Shown here: in pieces, positions 7,919-15,957 of the stretch
How positions within the stretch are numbered: position 1 is the first letter of the stretch
Layout: each line of letters starts with the position of its first letter
Assembly: GCA_041655755.1 (NCBI GenBank)
Contig: JBBAEY010000044.1
Span: 1-18,923, forward strand
From: JAAYFT01 sp041655755
Lineage (GTDB): Bacteria > Bacillota > Clostridia > Tissierellales > Tissierellaceae
Length of the DNA stretch: 18,923 nucleotides
Direction: 5' to 3'
Made by a program: the position numbers and the translations under genes
Notes under the pieces: model-generated
Told to the model about the DNA's origin: nothing
Seen by the model: only the letters and a program-made list of their open reading frames with translations
Databases searched by the model: none

Positions 7919-8953
7919 ATGGGAAAACTGATAAGCATTAAAAATGTCGAGATTGGCATGGTATTAGACATGGAAATTATCGACCAAAAGTCAGGTGCGG
8001 TATTAGTACCGGAGGGGATGGCCCTGACCAAAAGTCTGATAGATAAACTTAAGGGTAATAGGGTATCTTCCCTAATTATCAGGGAGGAGGAAGTACCCGA
8101 AGGTATAAAAAATGAAGACTTTACAAAAGAGTATTCAAAGATGGCAGAAAGTTTTGACGATGTCTTTGAGAAGGCAATGCAAAATGGAGAGATAAAGACA
8201 GACCAAGTTATGCATCAAATGGAGGGTTTTGTAGAGGAAATATCTAAGGAATCAGATATTCTGACCCAGATGAGGCTTATGAAAAAGACGGATGATTACA
8301 CATTTAATCATAGTCTAGGAGTGAGTATCCTGGCCCTGACCCTGGGTAAGTGGCTTGGTTATTCACAGGAACAGATAGAGGAATTAGCCATAGCTGGGCT
8401 ATTTCACGATATAGGTAAACTGAGGATTCCCATGGATATAGTCAAGAAGCCAGGCAAATTGACCGAGGAAGAGTTTGAATTGATGAAGAAGCATTCATTT
8501 TATGGATATGAGATGCTTCTTAGAACCAATGAGTTTAGCAATGGGATATTGCTTGGAGTGCTGCAACACCATGAAAAAGTCGATGGGACAGGCTATCCCA
8601 ATGGAGTAAAGGCAGATAAGATACACGATTATGGAAAGATCTTAGCCATTTGCGATATTTATCACGCCCTAACTTCAAATAGGGTATATAAGGACAAGGA
8701 TTCTCCCTTGACAGTGGCAGACTATCTAAAAAAAGAGAGCTTTGTATCCCTTGACCCATATATGACTCAGGTGTTCCTGAAGAATATATCGAAATTTTAT
8801 GTGGGAAACAAGGTACTATTAAGCGATGGAACAACTGGACTCATAGTATATATTCATCCACAAGATGAAAATAGGCCAATTGTTCAGGTGGGAGATAAGT
8901 TTATAGATTTTATGAAGGAACAGAAGCTTAAGATATTGGATATTCTGATATAA
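7919..8953 (+). CDS. HD-GYP domain phosphodiesterase (c-di-GMP signalling)
   Basis: Predicted to hydrolyse cyclic di-GMP, lowering the signal that favours sessile growth. The 344-residue protein has no obvious signal peptide or membrane segment, so it should be cytoplasmic. About 1-110 is an N-terminal region without a receiver domain that I recognise. The HD-GYP core (about 115-290) has His131 (FNHSLGV), His163-Asp164 with Lys167 (LFHDIGK), KKPGKLTEEEF (176-186), His192, and QHHEKVDGTGYP (216-227), then Asp246 in CDIYHAL. These residues are the family's metal ligands and GYP signature, so the enzyme looks active. A C-terminal tail (about 292-344) resembles the small beta-rich extension common in these proteins. 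AGGGGG precedes the ATG. It leads into hemerythrin and cheX genes, suggesting a shared signalling role. Confidence 0.93.
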   Translation: MGKLISIKNVEIGMVLDMEIIDQKSGAVLVPEGMALTKSLIDKLKGNRVSSLIIREEEVPEGIKNEDFTKEYSKMAESFDDVFEKAMQNGEIKTDQVMHQMEGFVEEISKESDILTQMRLMKKTDDYTFNHSLGVSILALTLGKWLGYSQEQIEELAIAGLFHDIGKLRIPMDIVKKPGKLTEEEFELMKKHSFYGYEMLLRTNEFSNGILLGVLQHHEKVDGTGYPNGVKADKIHDYGKILAICDIYHALTSNRVYKDKDSPLTVADYLKKESFVSLDPYMTQVFLKNISKFYVGNKVLLSDGTTGLIVYIHPQDENRPIVQVGDKFIDFMKEQKLKILDILI

Positions 8954-8977
8954 TGGCAAAGAAAGCGGGGGATAAAT

Positions 8978-9397
8978 ATGATGTGGAAGGAAAGGTATAG
9001 GGTAGGGGTAGACCTAATAGATGAGCAGCATATTGAGCTCTTTAAACGTCTATCTCACTTTATACAAATAGTGCAAAACGATATAGCTTGGGAAGATAAA
9101 ATGGCAGAGGTACAGGAGACCCTGGATTTTATGGCAGACTATGTGGTCTATCACTTTGACGATGAGGAAAAACTGCAAGCTGAGATTAATTATCCTGATA
9201 TAGAAATACATAAGGAGGCCCACCGTGTATTTAAAGAGGGAATAAATAGCTATGTAGAGATATTTGAACAAGGAGAATTTACAGAAGAAAAGATTAAGGA
9301 ATTCAGTGCTAAATTAATGACATGGCTGATAATGCATGTAGGTAAAATGGATCAAAAGATTGGCCAATATGTACGTGAAAAAGGGGGGCAAGCATAA
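8978..9397 (+). CDS. Bacteriohemerythrin
   Basis: Single-domain hemerythrin of 139 residues, expected to hold a non-haem diiron centre that binds oxygen reversibly. All seven iron ligands are present: His18 (IDEQH), His59 and Glu63 (HFDDE), His78 and His82 (HKEAH), and His120 and Asp125 (HVGKMD). The N-terminal WKERYRVGVDLID is the usual family opening. In anaerobes such proteins are thought to store, deliver or sense oxygen, or to guard against it. There is no fused signalling domain, but it lies 24 bases after an HD-GYP gene and overlaps cheX by one base (TAATG), so it is probably co-expressed with both. Two ATGs in a row (8978 and 8981) could start it; GCGGGGG upstream is a modest ribosome site. 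Confidence 0.95.
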   Translation: MMWKERYRVGVDLIDEQHIELFKRLSHFIQIVQNDIAWEDKMAEVQETLDFMADYVVYHFDDEEKLQAEINYPDIEIHKEAHRVFKEGINSYVEIFEQGEFTEEKIKEFSAKLMTWLIMHVGKMDQKIGQYVREKGGQA

Positions 9398-9858
9398 TGA
9401 AAGCGGAAAGCATAAATGCCTTTTACAGCGCAACCCAAGACGTATTTAATCTAATGCTTGATTTAGGTGTTGAAAGAGGAGAAATAAAAATAGTTGATGG
9501 TATGGTTAGTAGCAAGGACGCAAATGTAATACTTGGCGTTACCGGAGACCTAAAGGGTACTATACTGTTCAGCTTCCCAGCAGATATGACCTTGGAGATG
9601 GTAAAGATAATGTCCGGAATGGAAATGAAGACCATAGACGGTTTTGTATCCTCAGCTCTGGGTGAAGTAGCCAATATAATCGGAGGCAATGCTGCAACTA
9701 ATCTAACCACCCACAATTATATCTGTGATATTGTACCTCCACAGGTAATAGTCGGCCAGTATGAGTCCCTGTCATTGGCAAATAAAAACGCATTGCAAAT
9801 TCCCTTAGTCACAGACATTGGAGAATTTGCCATCAATATATTTTTAACAGAGAAATAG
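9397..9858 (+). CDS. cheX: CheX-type CheY-P phosphatase
   Basis: CheC/CheX/FliY-family protein of 153 residues, expected to dephosphorylate the chemotaxis response regulator CheY-P. The family's catalytic E-x-x-N signature is present as Glu90 and Asn93 in SSALGEVANIIGGNAATNL, equivalent by motif to Glu96 and Asn99 of Thermotoga CheX. Only one such motif is seen, as in CheX, whereas CheC carries two. ATG at 9397 overlaps the hemerythrin stop by one base, so translation is probably coupled; AAGGGGGG lies upstream within the hemerythrin gene. It ends the signalling operon, just before an intrinsic terminator. CheX-like proteins also act on other receiver domains, so the true partner is not certain. 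No cheY, cheA or flagellar gene is in the window. Confidence 0.9.
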   Translation: MKAESINAFYSATQDVFNLMLDLGVERGEIKIVDGMVSSKDANVILGVTGDLKGTILFSFPADMTLEMVKIMSGMEMKTIDGFVSSALGEVANIIGGNAATNLTTHNYICDIVPPQVIVGQYESLSLANKNALQIPLVTDIGEFAINIFLTEK

Positions 9859-9880
9859 AACTCAGCCCTGAGTTCTTTTT
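9857..9880 (+). terminator. Intrinsic terminator closing the yerC-HD-GYP-hemerythrin-cheX unit
   Basis: AGAACTCA (9857-9864) pairs with TGAGTTCT (9869-9876) over a GCCC loop and leads into a T-run (9876-9880). It overlaps the cheX stop codon. Confidence 0.9.
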
Positions 9881-9883
9881 CAA

Positions 9884-9912
9884 TTGGAAAAATCCTCTAT
9901 TTATTATATAAT
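9884..9912 (+). promoter_or_regulatory. Sigma-A-type promoter of the pcrA operon
   Basis: TTGGAA (9884-9889) and a perfect TATAAT (9907-9912) are separated by exactly 17 bases. Transcription would start near 9919, about 29 bases before pcrA. The promoter lies immediately after the cheX terminator. Confidence 0.8.
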
Positions 9913-9947
9913 AAATGAGAAACAAATGTTTAGAAGGGTGTGACTAG

Positions 9948-12170
9948 ATGAATTATCTTGCAGGACTGAATGACAAACAAAAAGAAGCGGTATTGCATAC
10001 TGAAGGGCCCTTACTTATCTTAGCAGGTGCTGGTTCTGGTAAGACCAAGGTTGTAACCCATAGAATAGCCCACCTAATTGAGGACAAGGGAGTTTTCCCA
10101 GGAAATATCTTGGCCATTACCTTTACCAACAAGGCAGCCAATGAAATGAAGGAAAGAGTAGGACGGCTATTATCCAATAGGGTCGAAGATATGTGGATAG
10201 GGACCTTCCACTCAAGCTGTGTAAGGATACTTAGGAGGGACATAGACAAAATAGGCTATAAGAGGTCATTTACCATATACGACAGGGACGATCAAATCAC
10301 CCTAATTCGAGAATGTATAAAGGAAATAAATCTCAACAAGGAAATATACAAGGAATCAGGGGTATTGGCACAGATAAGCAAGCTGAAGGACGATATGGTA
10401 GAGCCTGACAAATATATAAATGAAAACTATAAGGAGCTTTACCTGAGAAATATAGGGGAGCTCTATGCCCTCTATGAAAAGAAACTAAGGCAATATAATG
10501 CTCTGGACTTTGATGACCTCCTAATAAAGGCAGTCCAACTACTAGCCGATAACCCCATGGTCCTGGATTATTACCAAAGAAAGTTTAAGTACGTATTTGT
10601 AGATGAATACCAGGATACCAACAAGATTCAATACCAGCTGGTAAGGCTATTATCGGGCAAACATCAAAATATTTGCGTTGTAGGGGACCCGGATCAGTCC
10701 ATATATTCTTGGAGAAATGCAGATATAAGCAATATCCTGGACTTTGGAAAGGATTTTGAAAATGCGACTACAGTGCTTTTGGAGCAAAACTACAGATCCA
10801 CCAAGAATATACTAGAAGGTGCAAATAAGGTAATCAAACAAAACCATGACAGAAAAGAGAAAAACTTGTGGACGGACAATGCAAGGGGAGAGCCCATTAG
10901 CTATGAGGAGTTAGATAGCTCTGAGGAAGAAGTAAACTTTGTTGCAAAGAATATTCAGAAACAAATGAGCCAGGGATATAAATTGTCAGACTTTGCCATA
11001 CTATATAGGACCAATGTACAGTCCCGTCTATTTGAGGAAGCCTTCATGAGGAGAAGCATACCCTACAAGATAGTCGGAGGGGTCAAGTTCTATGACAGAA
11101 AAGAGGTAAAGGATATAATAGCCTACCTAAGGGTACTGGAAAACCCCCTAGATAATGTTTCGCTCAAGAGGATAATCAATGTGCCTAAGCGTGGTATAGG
11201 GAGTGGAACCGTGGAGAAACTAGAAAACTATGCTGGTGAAATTGGAGACTCAATATACGCTGCCATATTGGAACTAGATAAAATAGGAGACCTGTCCCAG
11301 AGAGCTAGAAATAGCATAGGGCCATTTGTCAGTATGGTAAATACCTTGATGGCAAAAAAGGAACTGATGGGAGTCAAGGATCTAGTAGAAGAAGTTATCA
11401 ATTCTACGGGCTATATAAGGGATTTGGAATCAGAGGATAGGCCGGAGGCCAGAACTAGAATAGATAATATAAGGGAGCTAATTTCTGTAGCCATGGATTT
11501 TGAAATGAAATCAGAGGAAAATAGCCTAGAGGAATTTTTGGCCCAGATAGCCCTGCTGTCAGATGTGGACAAAACCACAGATGAAAGCAATGTGGTTACA
11601 ATGATGACCGCCCATAGTGCCAAGGGACTAGAGTTTCCAGTTGTCTTTTTAGTGGGCATGGAGGAGGGACTTTTTCCTATCACTAGATCTCTGGACAATG
11701 AATCGGATCTGGAGGAGGAAAGAAGACTATGCTATGTAGCCATCACAAGGGCAGAAGAACTCCTTTTTATAACAAATGCCAAGCTAAGGACAATTTATGG
11801 CAGTAGCAATTATACCATGCCATCTAGGTTTATAGAGGAATTGGGAGATTCCATAGAGAGGAAAGAGAGACCTAGATATGGAAGAGAGGCCGGAAACAAG
11901 GAAAAACTAATAGCTGTAAAGGACCTAAGAGTGGCGAAAAACAAGTCAATGAACCCTAGGGCTTTTTCCGCCCAGACGGGGACAAAGCCCCAGGCAAACA
12001 AGAATATGGACATAGGACTGGGTGACAAGGTGAAACACAAGGCATTTGGAATGGGGACCGTCGTACAGATTAAGGAAAAGGGAAACGACAAGGAGCTAAC
12101 CATATCCTTTGATGGCAAGGGTCTAAAGACCTTGTCCCTATCGATTGCACCTATAGAAATAGTGGGGTGA
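9948..12170 (+). CDS. pcrA: ATP-dependent 3'-5' DNA helicase PcrA (UvrD family)
   Basis: Superfamily 1A helicase for nucleotide-excision repair, removal of recombination intermediates and replication-transcription conflicts. The 740-residue protein has all the helicase motifs: Walker A AGAGSGKT (26-33), TFTNKAANEMKER, GTFHSSCVRILR, Walker B DEYQD (219-223), GDPDQSIYSWRNAD, QNYRS, TAHSAKGLEFPVVFL and YVAITRAEELLF. The C-terminal stretch GDKVKHKAFGMGTVVQIK is the Tudor-like domain that in B. subtilis PcrA binds RNA polymerase. It heads a five-gene operon; ligA follows after four bases. The pcrB gene that I recall preceding pcrA in Bacillus is absent here. AAGGG at 9934-9938 is a modest ribosome site. 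Confidence 0.97.
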   Translation: MNYLAGLNDKQKEAVLHTEGPLLILAGAGSGKTKVVTHRIAHLIEDKGVFPGNILAITFTNKAANEMKERVGRLLSNRVEDMWIGTFHSSCVRILRRDIDKIGYKRSFTIYDRDDQITLIRECIKEINLNKEIYKESGVLAQISKLKDDMVEPDKYINENYKELYLRNIGELYALYEKKLRQYNALDFDDLLIKAVQLLADNPMVLDYYQRKFKYVFVDEYQDTNKIQYQLVRLLSGKHQNICVVGDPDQSIYSWRNADISNILDFGKDFENATTVLLEQNYRSTKNILEGANKVIKQNHDRKEKNLWTDNARGEPISYEELDSSEEEVNFVAKNIQKQMSQGYKLSDFAILYRTNVQSRLFEEAFMRRSIPYKIVGGVKFYDRKEVKDIIAYLRVLENPLDNVSLKRIINVPKRGIGSGTVEKLENYAGEIGDSIYAAILELDKIGDLSQRARNSIGPFVSMVNTLMAKKELMGVKDLVEEVINSTGYIRDLESEDRPEARTRIDNIRELISVAMDFEMKSEENSLEEFLAQIALLSDVDKTTDESNVVTMMTAHSAKGLEFPVVFLVGMEEGLFPITRSLDNESDLEEERRLCYVAITRAEELLFITNAKLRTIYGSSNYTMPSRFIEELGDSIERKERPRYGREAGNKEKLIAVKDLRVAKNKSMNPRAFSAQTGTKPQANKNMDIGLGDKVKHKAFGMGTVVQIKEKGNDKELTISFDGKGLKTLSLSIAPIEIVG

Positions 12171-12174
12171 TAGA

Positions 12175-14163
12175 GTGAGTGAAAAAGACAGATTAGATGA
12201 GTTGATTCAAATAATTGATGATTTGAATTACCATTACTATAGCCTAGACCAGCCAAAGGTAAGCGACAAGGAATACGATATCCTATATGATGAATTAGTA
12301 GCCCTAGAGAAGAAAAGTGGCCTAATCTATCCATATTCACCTACCCAAAGGGTAGGAGGCCAGATTCTAGACAAGTTTGAAAAGCACAGTCACCTGGCCA
12401 GGCTTTGGAGCTTGGATAAGAGCCAAAGTCATGGAGACCTGATTAATTGGGATAGCAGGGTCAGAAGGGCAATCGAGCAATACAATGGGGAAAATCAAGA
12501 AAAGCTACCTAAGGCAAAATATATAGTGGAGTATAAGTTTGATGGACTTACCATAAATCTAACCTATAGGGATGGCTACCTGGTCCAAGGTGCCACCAGG
12601 GGAAATGGAATTATAGGGGAGACCATACTGGCCCAGTTAAAGACAATTAAATCCATTCCACTGACAGTGGATTTCAAGTCTACCATGGAAATCCAAGGGG
12701 AGGGGCTTATGCCGATTTCCGTTTTGGAAAGCTACAATGAAAAGGCAGCAGAGCCACTAAAAAATCCTAGAAATGCCGCAGCAGGTGCCCTAAGAAATCT
12801 AGATCCTAAAATAACTGCCGAGAGAAATCTAACTGCCTATTTCTACAATGTAGGATATATAGAGGGAAGGACCTTTGACAATCATATGGAAATATTAGAC
12901 TTTTTAAGGGCCAATAGGCTTCCAGTCTTTCCATATGCAAGGGAATTTGAAAATATCCAAGACCTAATACAGGAAATAGAAAGAATAAAGGATGAAAGAC
13001 GCAATTTAGATGTCCTGACCGATGGGATGGTAATAAAGCTTAAGGATATAAAGACGAGGGAGGTCCTAGGCTATACCAACAGATTCCCTAGATGGGCTAT
13101 TGCATATAAATTTGAAGCAGAAGAGACTAGTACAAAACTCCTAAAAGTAGTATGGAATGTGGGAAGGACAGCAAAGGTAACCCCTACTGCAATACTAGAG
13201 CCCGTGGAAATAGGAGGAGTGACAGTCAGGCGGGCAACTCTCAACAACTACGACGATATAGAGAGAAAGGGAGTTAGGATAAACTCTAGGGTTCTAATAA
13301 GGCGATCCAATGACGTAATACCTGAGATACTAGGTAGCTTGGAGACGGAGGAGGAGACCTTTGAGATTGAAAAACCCAGCCACTGCCCCGCCTGCAATTC
13401 AGAACTCATACAAGATGGAGTCCATATATTTTGTCCCAATTCCCTATCCTGTAAGCCCCAATTGGTTTCAAGACTAGTCCATTTTGCCAGTCGAGATGCC
13501 ATGAATATAGAGGGTTTCAGTGAAAAGACGGCAGAGAGGTTTGTAGAGGAATTGGGCATAGTGGATTTGCCTCAAATATACGAGGTGAAATTCGAAGACC
13601 TAATGTCCCTTGAGGGTTTTAAGGACAAAAAAACCAATAACTTACTAGAGGCCATAGAAAGGTCAAAAACCATACCCCTAAATTCCTTTATCTATGCCCT
13701 GGGCATAAGCAATGTAGGGATTAAAACTGCCACAGATTTAGCCAATCATTTTAAATCTCTGGAAAAACTGAGAAAGGCTAGCTATGAAGAGTTGATTACA
13801 GTGGGAGAGGTGGGCGAGATAATAGCCAAAAACCTACTGGAATTTTTCCAGGACCAAAGGATTAAGGACAGCCTGGAAAAACTCTTATCTGAAGGGGTAA
13901 TTCCCTATTTTGAAGAGCTAAGAAAAGAAGAATCCATCTTTACAGATAAGACTGTGGTGATTACGGGAAGCATAGAAGGATATAGCCGAAATGAGCTTAA
14001 GTCTATGGTAGAGAAAATGGGGGGAAGGACTAGTAATTCTGTTAGCAAGAAAACAGATTTCGTCATAGTGGGAGAAAACCCAGGTTCGAAATATGAAAAG
14101 GCTCTTGAGTTGGGAATTGAAATAGTAAGGGTTGAAAATTCAAAGTTTGTAGTTGAAAACTAA
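12175..14163 (+). CDS. ligA: NAD-dependent DNA ligase LigA, divergent form
   Basis: Seals nicks using NAD+ as AMP donor. Domain order is complete over 662 residues: NAD-binding Ia (about 1-65, HYYSLDQPKVSDKEYD), adenylation with Lys121 in KFDG, PRNAAAGALR and DGMVIKL, OB fold around GRTAKVTPTAILEPVE, Cys4 zinc finger (Cys404, 407, 420, 426), helix-hairpin-helix repeats, and a C-terminal BRCT (about 583-655, KTVVITGSIEG). Several normally conserved stretches differ: RGNG for RGDG (Asn144), RATLNN for RATLHN, and RRSNDVIP for the usual AGDVIP. The lysine and most nucleotide-binding motifs are kept, so I expect an active enzyme of a clostridial subtype. The start is GTG at 12175, four bases after the pcrA stop, with GGGGTGAT overlapping the end of pcrA as ribosome site. 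Confidence 0.94.
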   Translation: MSEKDRLDELIQIIDDLNYHYYSLDQPKVSDKEYDILYDELVALEKKSGLIYPYSPTQRVGGQILDKFEKHSHLARLWSLDKSQSHGDLINWDSRVRRAIEQYNGENQEKLPKAKYIVEYKFDGLTINLTYRDGYLVQGATRGNGIIGETILAQLKTIKSIPLTVDFKSTMEIQGEGLMPISVLESYNEKAAEPLKNPRNAAAGALRNLDPKITAERNLTAYFYNVGYIEGRTFDNHMEILDFLRANRLPVFPYAREFENIQDLIQEIERIKDERRNLDVLTDGMVIKLKDIKTREVLGYTNRFPRWAIAYKFEAEETSTKLLKVVWNVGRTAKVTPTAILEPVEIGGVTVRRATLNNYDDIERKGVRINSRVLIRRSNDVIPEILGSLETEEETFEIEKPSHCPACNSELIQDGVHIFCPNSLSCKPQLVSRLVHFASRDAMNIEGFSEKTAERFVEELGIVDLPQIYEVKFEDLMSLEGFKDKKTNNLLEAIERSKTIPLNSFIYALGISNVGIKTATDLANHFKSLEKLRKASYEELITVGEVGEIIAKNLLEFFQDQRIKDSLEKLLSEGVIPYFEELRKEESIFTDKTVVITGSIEGYSRNELKSMVEKMGGRTSNSVSKKTDFVIVGENPGSKYEKALELGIEIVRVENSKFVVEN

Positions 14164-14201
14164 TAATTGGCGACATCTATTCGCCGTGGGAGGCTAAAAA
14201 A

Positions 14202-14486
14202 ATGGTGACTAAGGAGCAAATAGAGAAGATAGCAAGTCTCTGCAAATTAAGGTATTCTGAAGAAGAGATAGACCAATTTGCAGAAGATTTTACCCAGCTA
14301 TTAGAATATATGGACAAGTTAAATGAAATAAACACAGATGGACTAGAAGCCCTTTATTCAGTTAACGATCATACACAGAGGCTCAGGGAAGATATAGTAG
14401 GGGAAAGTCTAGAGAGGGAAGAACTTGTAAAGAATACTAGGGAAGAACAATTTGGGTATTTTAAAATACTCAGAATAGTAGAATAG
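14202..14486 (+). CDS. gatC: Asp-tRNA(Asn)/Glu-tRNA(Gln) amidotransferase subunit C
   Basis: Small structural subunit (94 residues) that wraps around GatA and stabilises the GatCAB complex, which converts misacylated Glu-tRNA(Gln) and Asp-tRNA(Asn) to the correct amides. The family pattern is visible: EQIEKIASLCKLRYSEEEI at the N-terminus, LLEYMDKLNEINTDGLE, then LREDIV and the C-terminal YFKILRIVE. The last motif usually reads YFKVPRVVE, so the Pro is Leu here. GGGAGG at 14188-14193 precedes the ATG by eight bases. A 38-base gap to ligA holds a short inverted repeat (GGCGA/TCGCC, 14169-14185), too weak to call a terminator. gatA follows after ten bases. Confidence 0.94.
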   Translation: MVTKEQIEKIASLCKLRYSEEEIDQFAEDFTQLLEYMDKLNEINTDGLEALYSVNDHTQRLREDIVGESLEREELVKNTREEQFGYFKILRIVE

Positions 14487-14496
14487 AGGTGGAAAA

Positions 14497-15957
14497 GTGG
14501 ATATTGAAAAATTAACGGCTGTTGAAACAAAGGAAATGATAGGAAAAAAGGAGATTTCTGTACAAGAGCTTGTAGAATCATATTTGAGCAGGATAGATAG
14601 TGTAGATAAGGACCTTAATGCATTTATAAGTGTAAGCAGGAGTGAGGCCTTGGAAGATGCCAAAAGACTGGATAAGAAGATCGGTAGGGGTGAGGCCCTA
14701 GGTGCCTTGGCAGGTCTGCCCATTGGGATAAAGGATAATATAATTACAAGGAATATAAGGACTACCTGCGGCTCAAAGATGTTGGAAAACTTCATTCCCC
14801 CCTATGATGCCAAGGTAGTTGAAATGATAAAAAAAGAAGATGGAATTATTTTGGGGAAGCTAAATCTAGATGAGTTTGCCATGGGGTCCTCCACTGAAAC
14901 ATCTTATTTTGGTCGGACCAAAAATCCCATAGACATGGAAAGGGTGCCAGGCGGTTCTTCTGGAGGTTCTGCGGCCGCTGTAAAGGCTGGAGAAGTAGCC
15001 CTGTCCTTGGGCACTGACACAGGAGGCTCTACTAGGCAGCCAGCGGCATTTTGCGATTTAGTAGGCATTAAGCCCAGCTATGGTCTAGTGTCCAGATATG
15101 GACTTGTTTCTTTGGCAAACAGCCTGGACACAGTAGGCGTATTAGGCAAAGATGTAAGAGATGCAGGACTTTTATTGTCGACACTAGCGGATTTTGACCC
15201 AATGGACTCTACATCATCGGAAAAGGCCAATAGGGAGACAATAGTTGCTGCATTGGAAAGCGGAAACAAGTTAGAAGATATTAGGGGAATGAGGGTAGCC
15301 CTACCAAAAGAATTTTTCCAAGTAGAAATGGACCAGGGCATTAGCCGTGAAATAAATAAGGCCATAAGGCTGCTGGAATCCCTTGGAGCAAATATTGAGG
15401 AAATTTCCCTTCCCCATTTAGAATATAGTTTGGCTGTATATCACATTATTGTTGCGTCAGAGATTAGTTCAAATCTAGCTAGGTTTGATGGTATAAGATA
15501 CGGTTATAGGGCAGAAGAATATAGTAGCTTAGATGAACTCTATATTAATTCCAGGACAGAGGCCCTAGGGGAAGAGGTAAAGAGGAGAATAATGTTTGGA
15601 ACATATTACTTGAGTGAGTCCAATACAGACAGTCATTATGAAAAGGCCCTAAGACTGAGGAGGCTAATTAAGGAAGACTTTGACAAGGCATTTGAGAAAT
15701 TCGATATAATCCTATCCCCTACATCTCCCATATTGCCATTTAAATTTGGAGAAAAGACTAGGGACCCATTGTCCATGTACAAGGCCGACCTGTTTACAGT
15801 TCCAGTAAACTTAGGAGGCTTCTGTGCCATGAGCCTGCCATGTGGCTATGAAGAGGGCCTGCCAATTGGGCTACAGATAATTGGAGATAGGTTCAAAGAT
15901 GCAGATATTATCAAGGCTGGTCTGGCACTAGAAGGGGGTTTGAAAAATGGGCTATAG
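14497..15957 (+). CDS. gatA: Asp-tRNA(Asn)/Glu-tRNA(Gln) amidotransferase subunit A
   Basis: Amidase-signature subunit that frees ammonia from glutamine and sends it to GatB. The catalytic Ser-cisSer-Lys triad is present at Lys79 (GIKDN), Ser154 (PGGSSGGS) and Ser178 (DTGGS), the same numbers I recall for the Staphylococcus aureus enzyme. At 486 residues it is full length. The start is GTG at 14497, after AGGTGG (14488-14493 region) which abuts the gatC stop. Its last 11 bases overlap gatB, so subunits A and B are probably translationally coupled at equal levels. Presence of GatCAB suggests that the organism lacks, or does not rely on, GlnRS and/or AsnRS; that cannot be decided from this window. 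Confidence 0.96.
   Translation: MDIEKLTAVETKEMIGKKEISVQELVESYLSRIDSVDKDLNAFISVSRSEALEDAKRLDKKIGRGEALGALAGLPIGIKDNIITRNIRTTCGSKMLENFIPPYDAKVVEMIKKEDGIILGKLNLDEFAMGSSTETSYFGRTKNPIDMERVPGGSSGGSAAAVKAGEVALSLGTDTGGSTRQPAAFCDLVGIKPSYGLVSRYGLVSLANSLDTVGVLGKDVRDAGLLLSTLADFDPMDSTSSEKANRETIVAALESGNKLEDIRGMRVALPKEFFQVEMDQGISREINKAIRLLESLGANIEEISLPHLEYSLAVYHIIVASEISSNLARFDGIRYGYRAEEYSSLDELYINSRTEALGEEVKRRIMFGTYYLSESNTDSHYEKALRLRRLIKEDFDKAFEKFDIILSPTSPILPFKFGEKTRDPLSMYKADLFTVPVNLGGFCAMSLPCGYEEGLPIGLQIIGDRFKDADIIKAGLALEGGLKNGL

Noticed and set aside
11810..12340. A 176-codon open frame on the minus strand across the pcrA/ligA junction
   Set aside because: It lies wholly opposite two well-supported genes, shows no recognisable domain and has no ribosome site or promoter of its own that I can see.
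14168..14186. Terminator between ligA and gatC
   Set aside because: The inverted repeat has only about six pairs and no T-run, so the genes are more likely co-transcribed.
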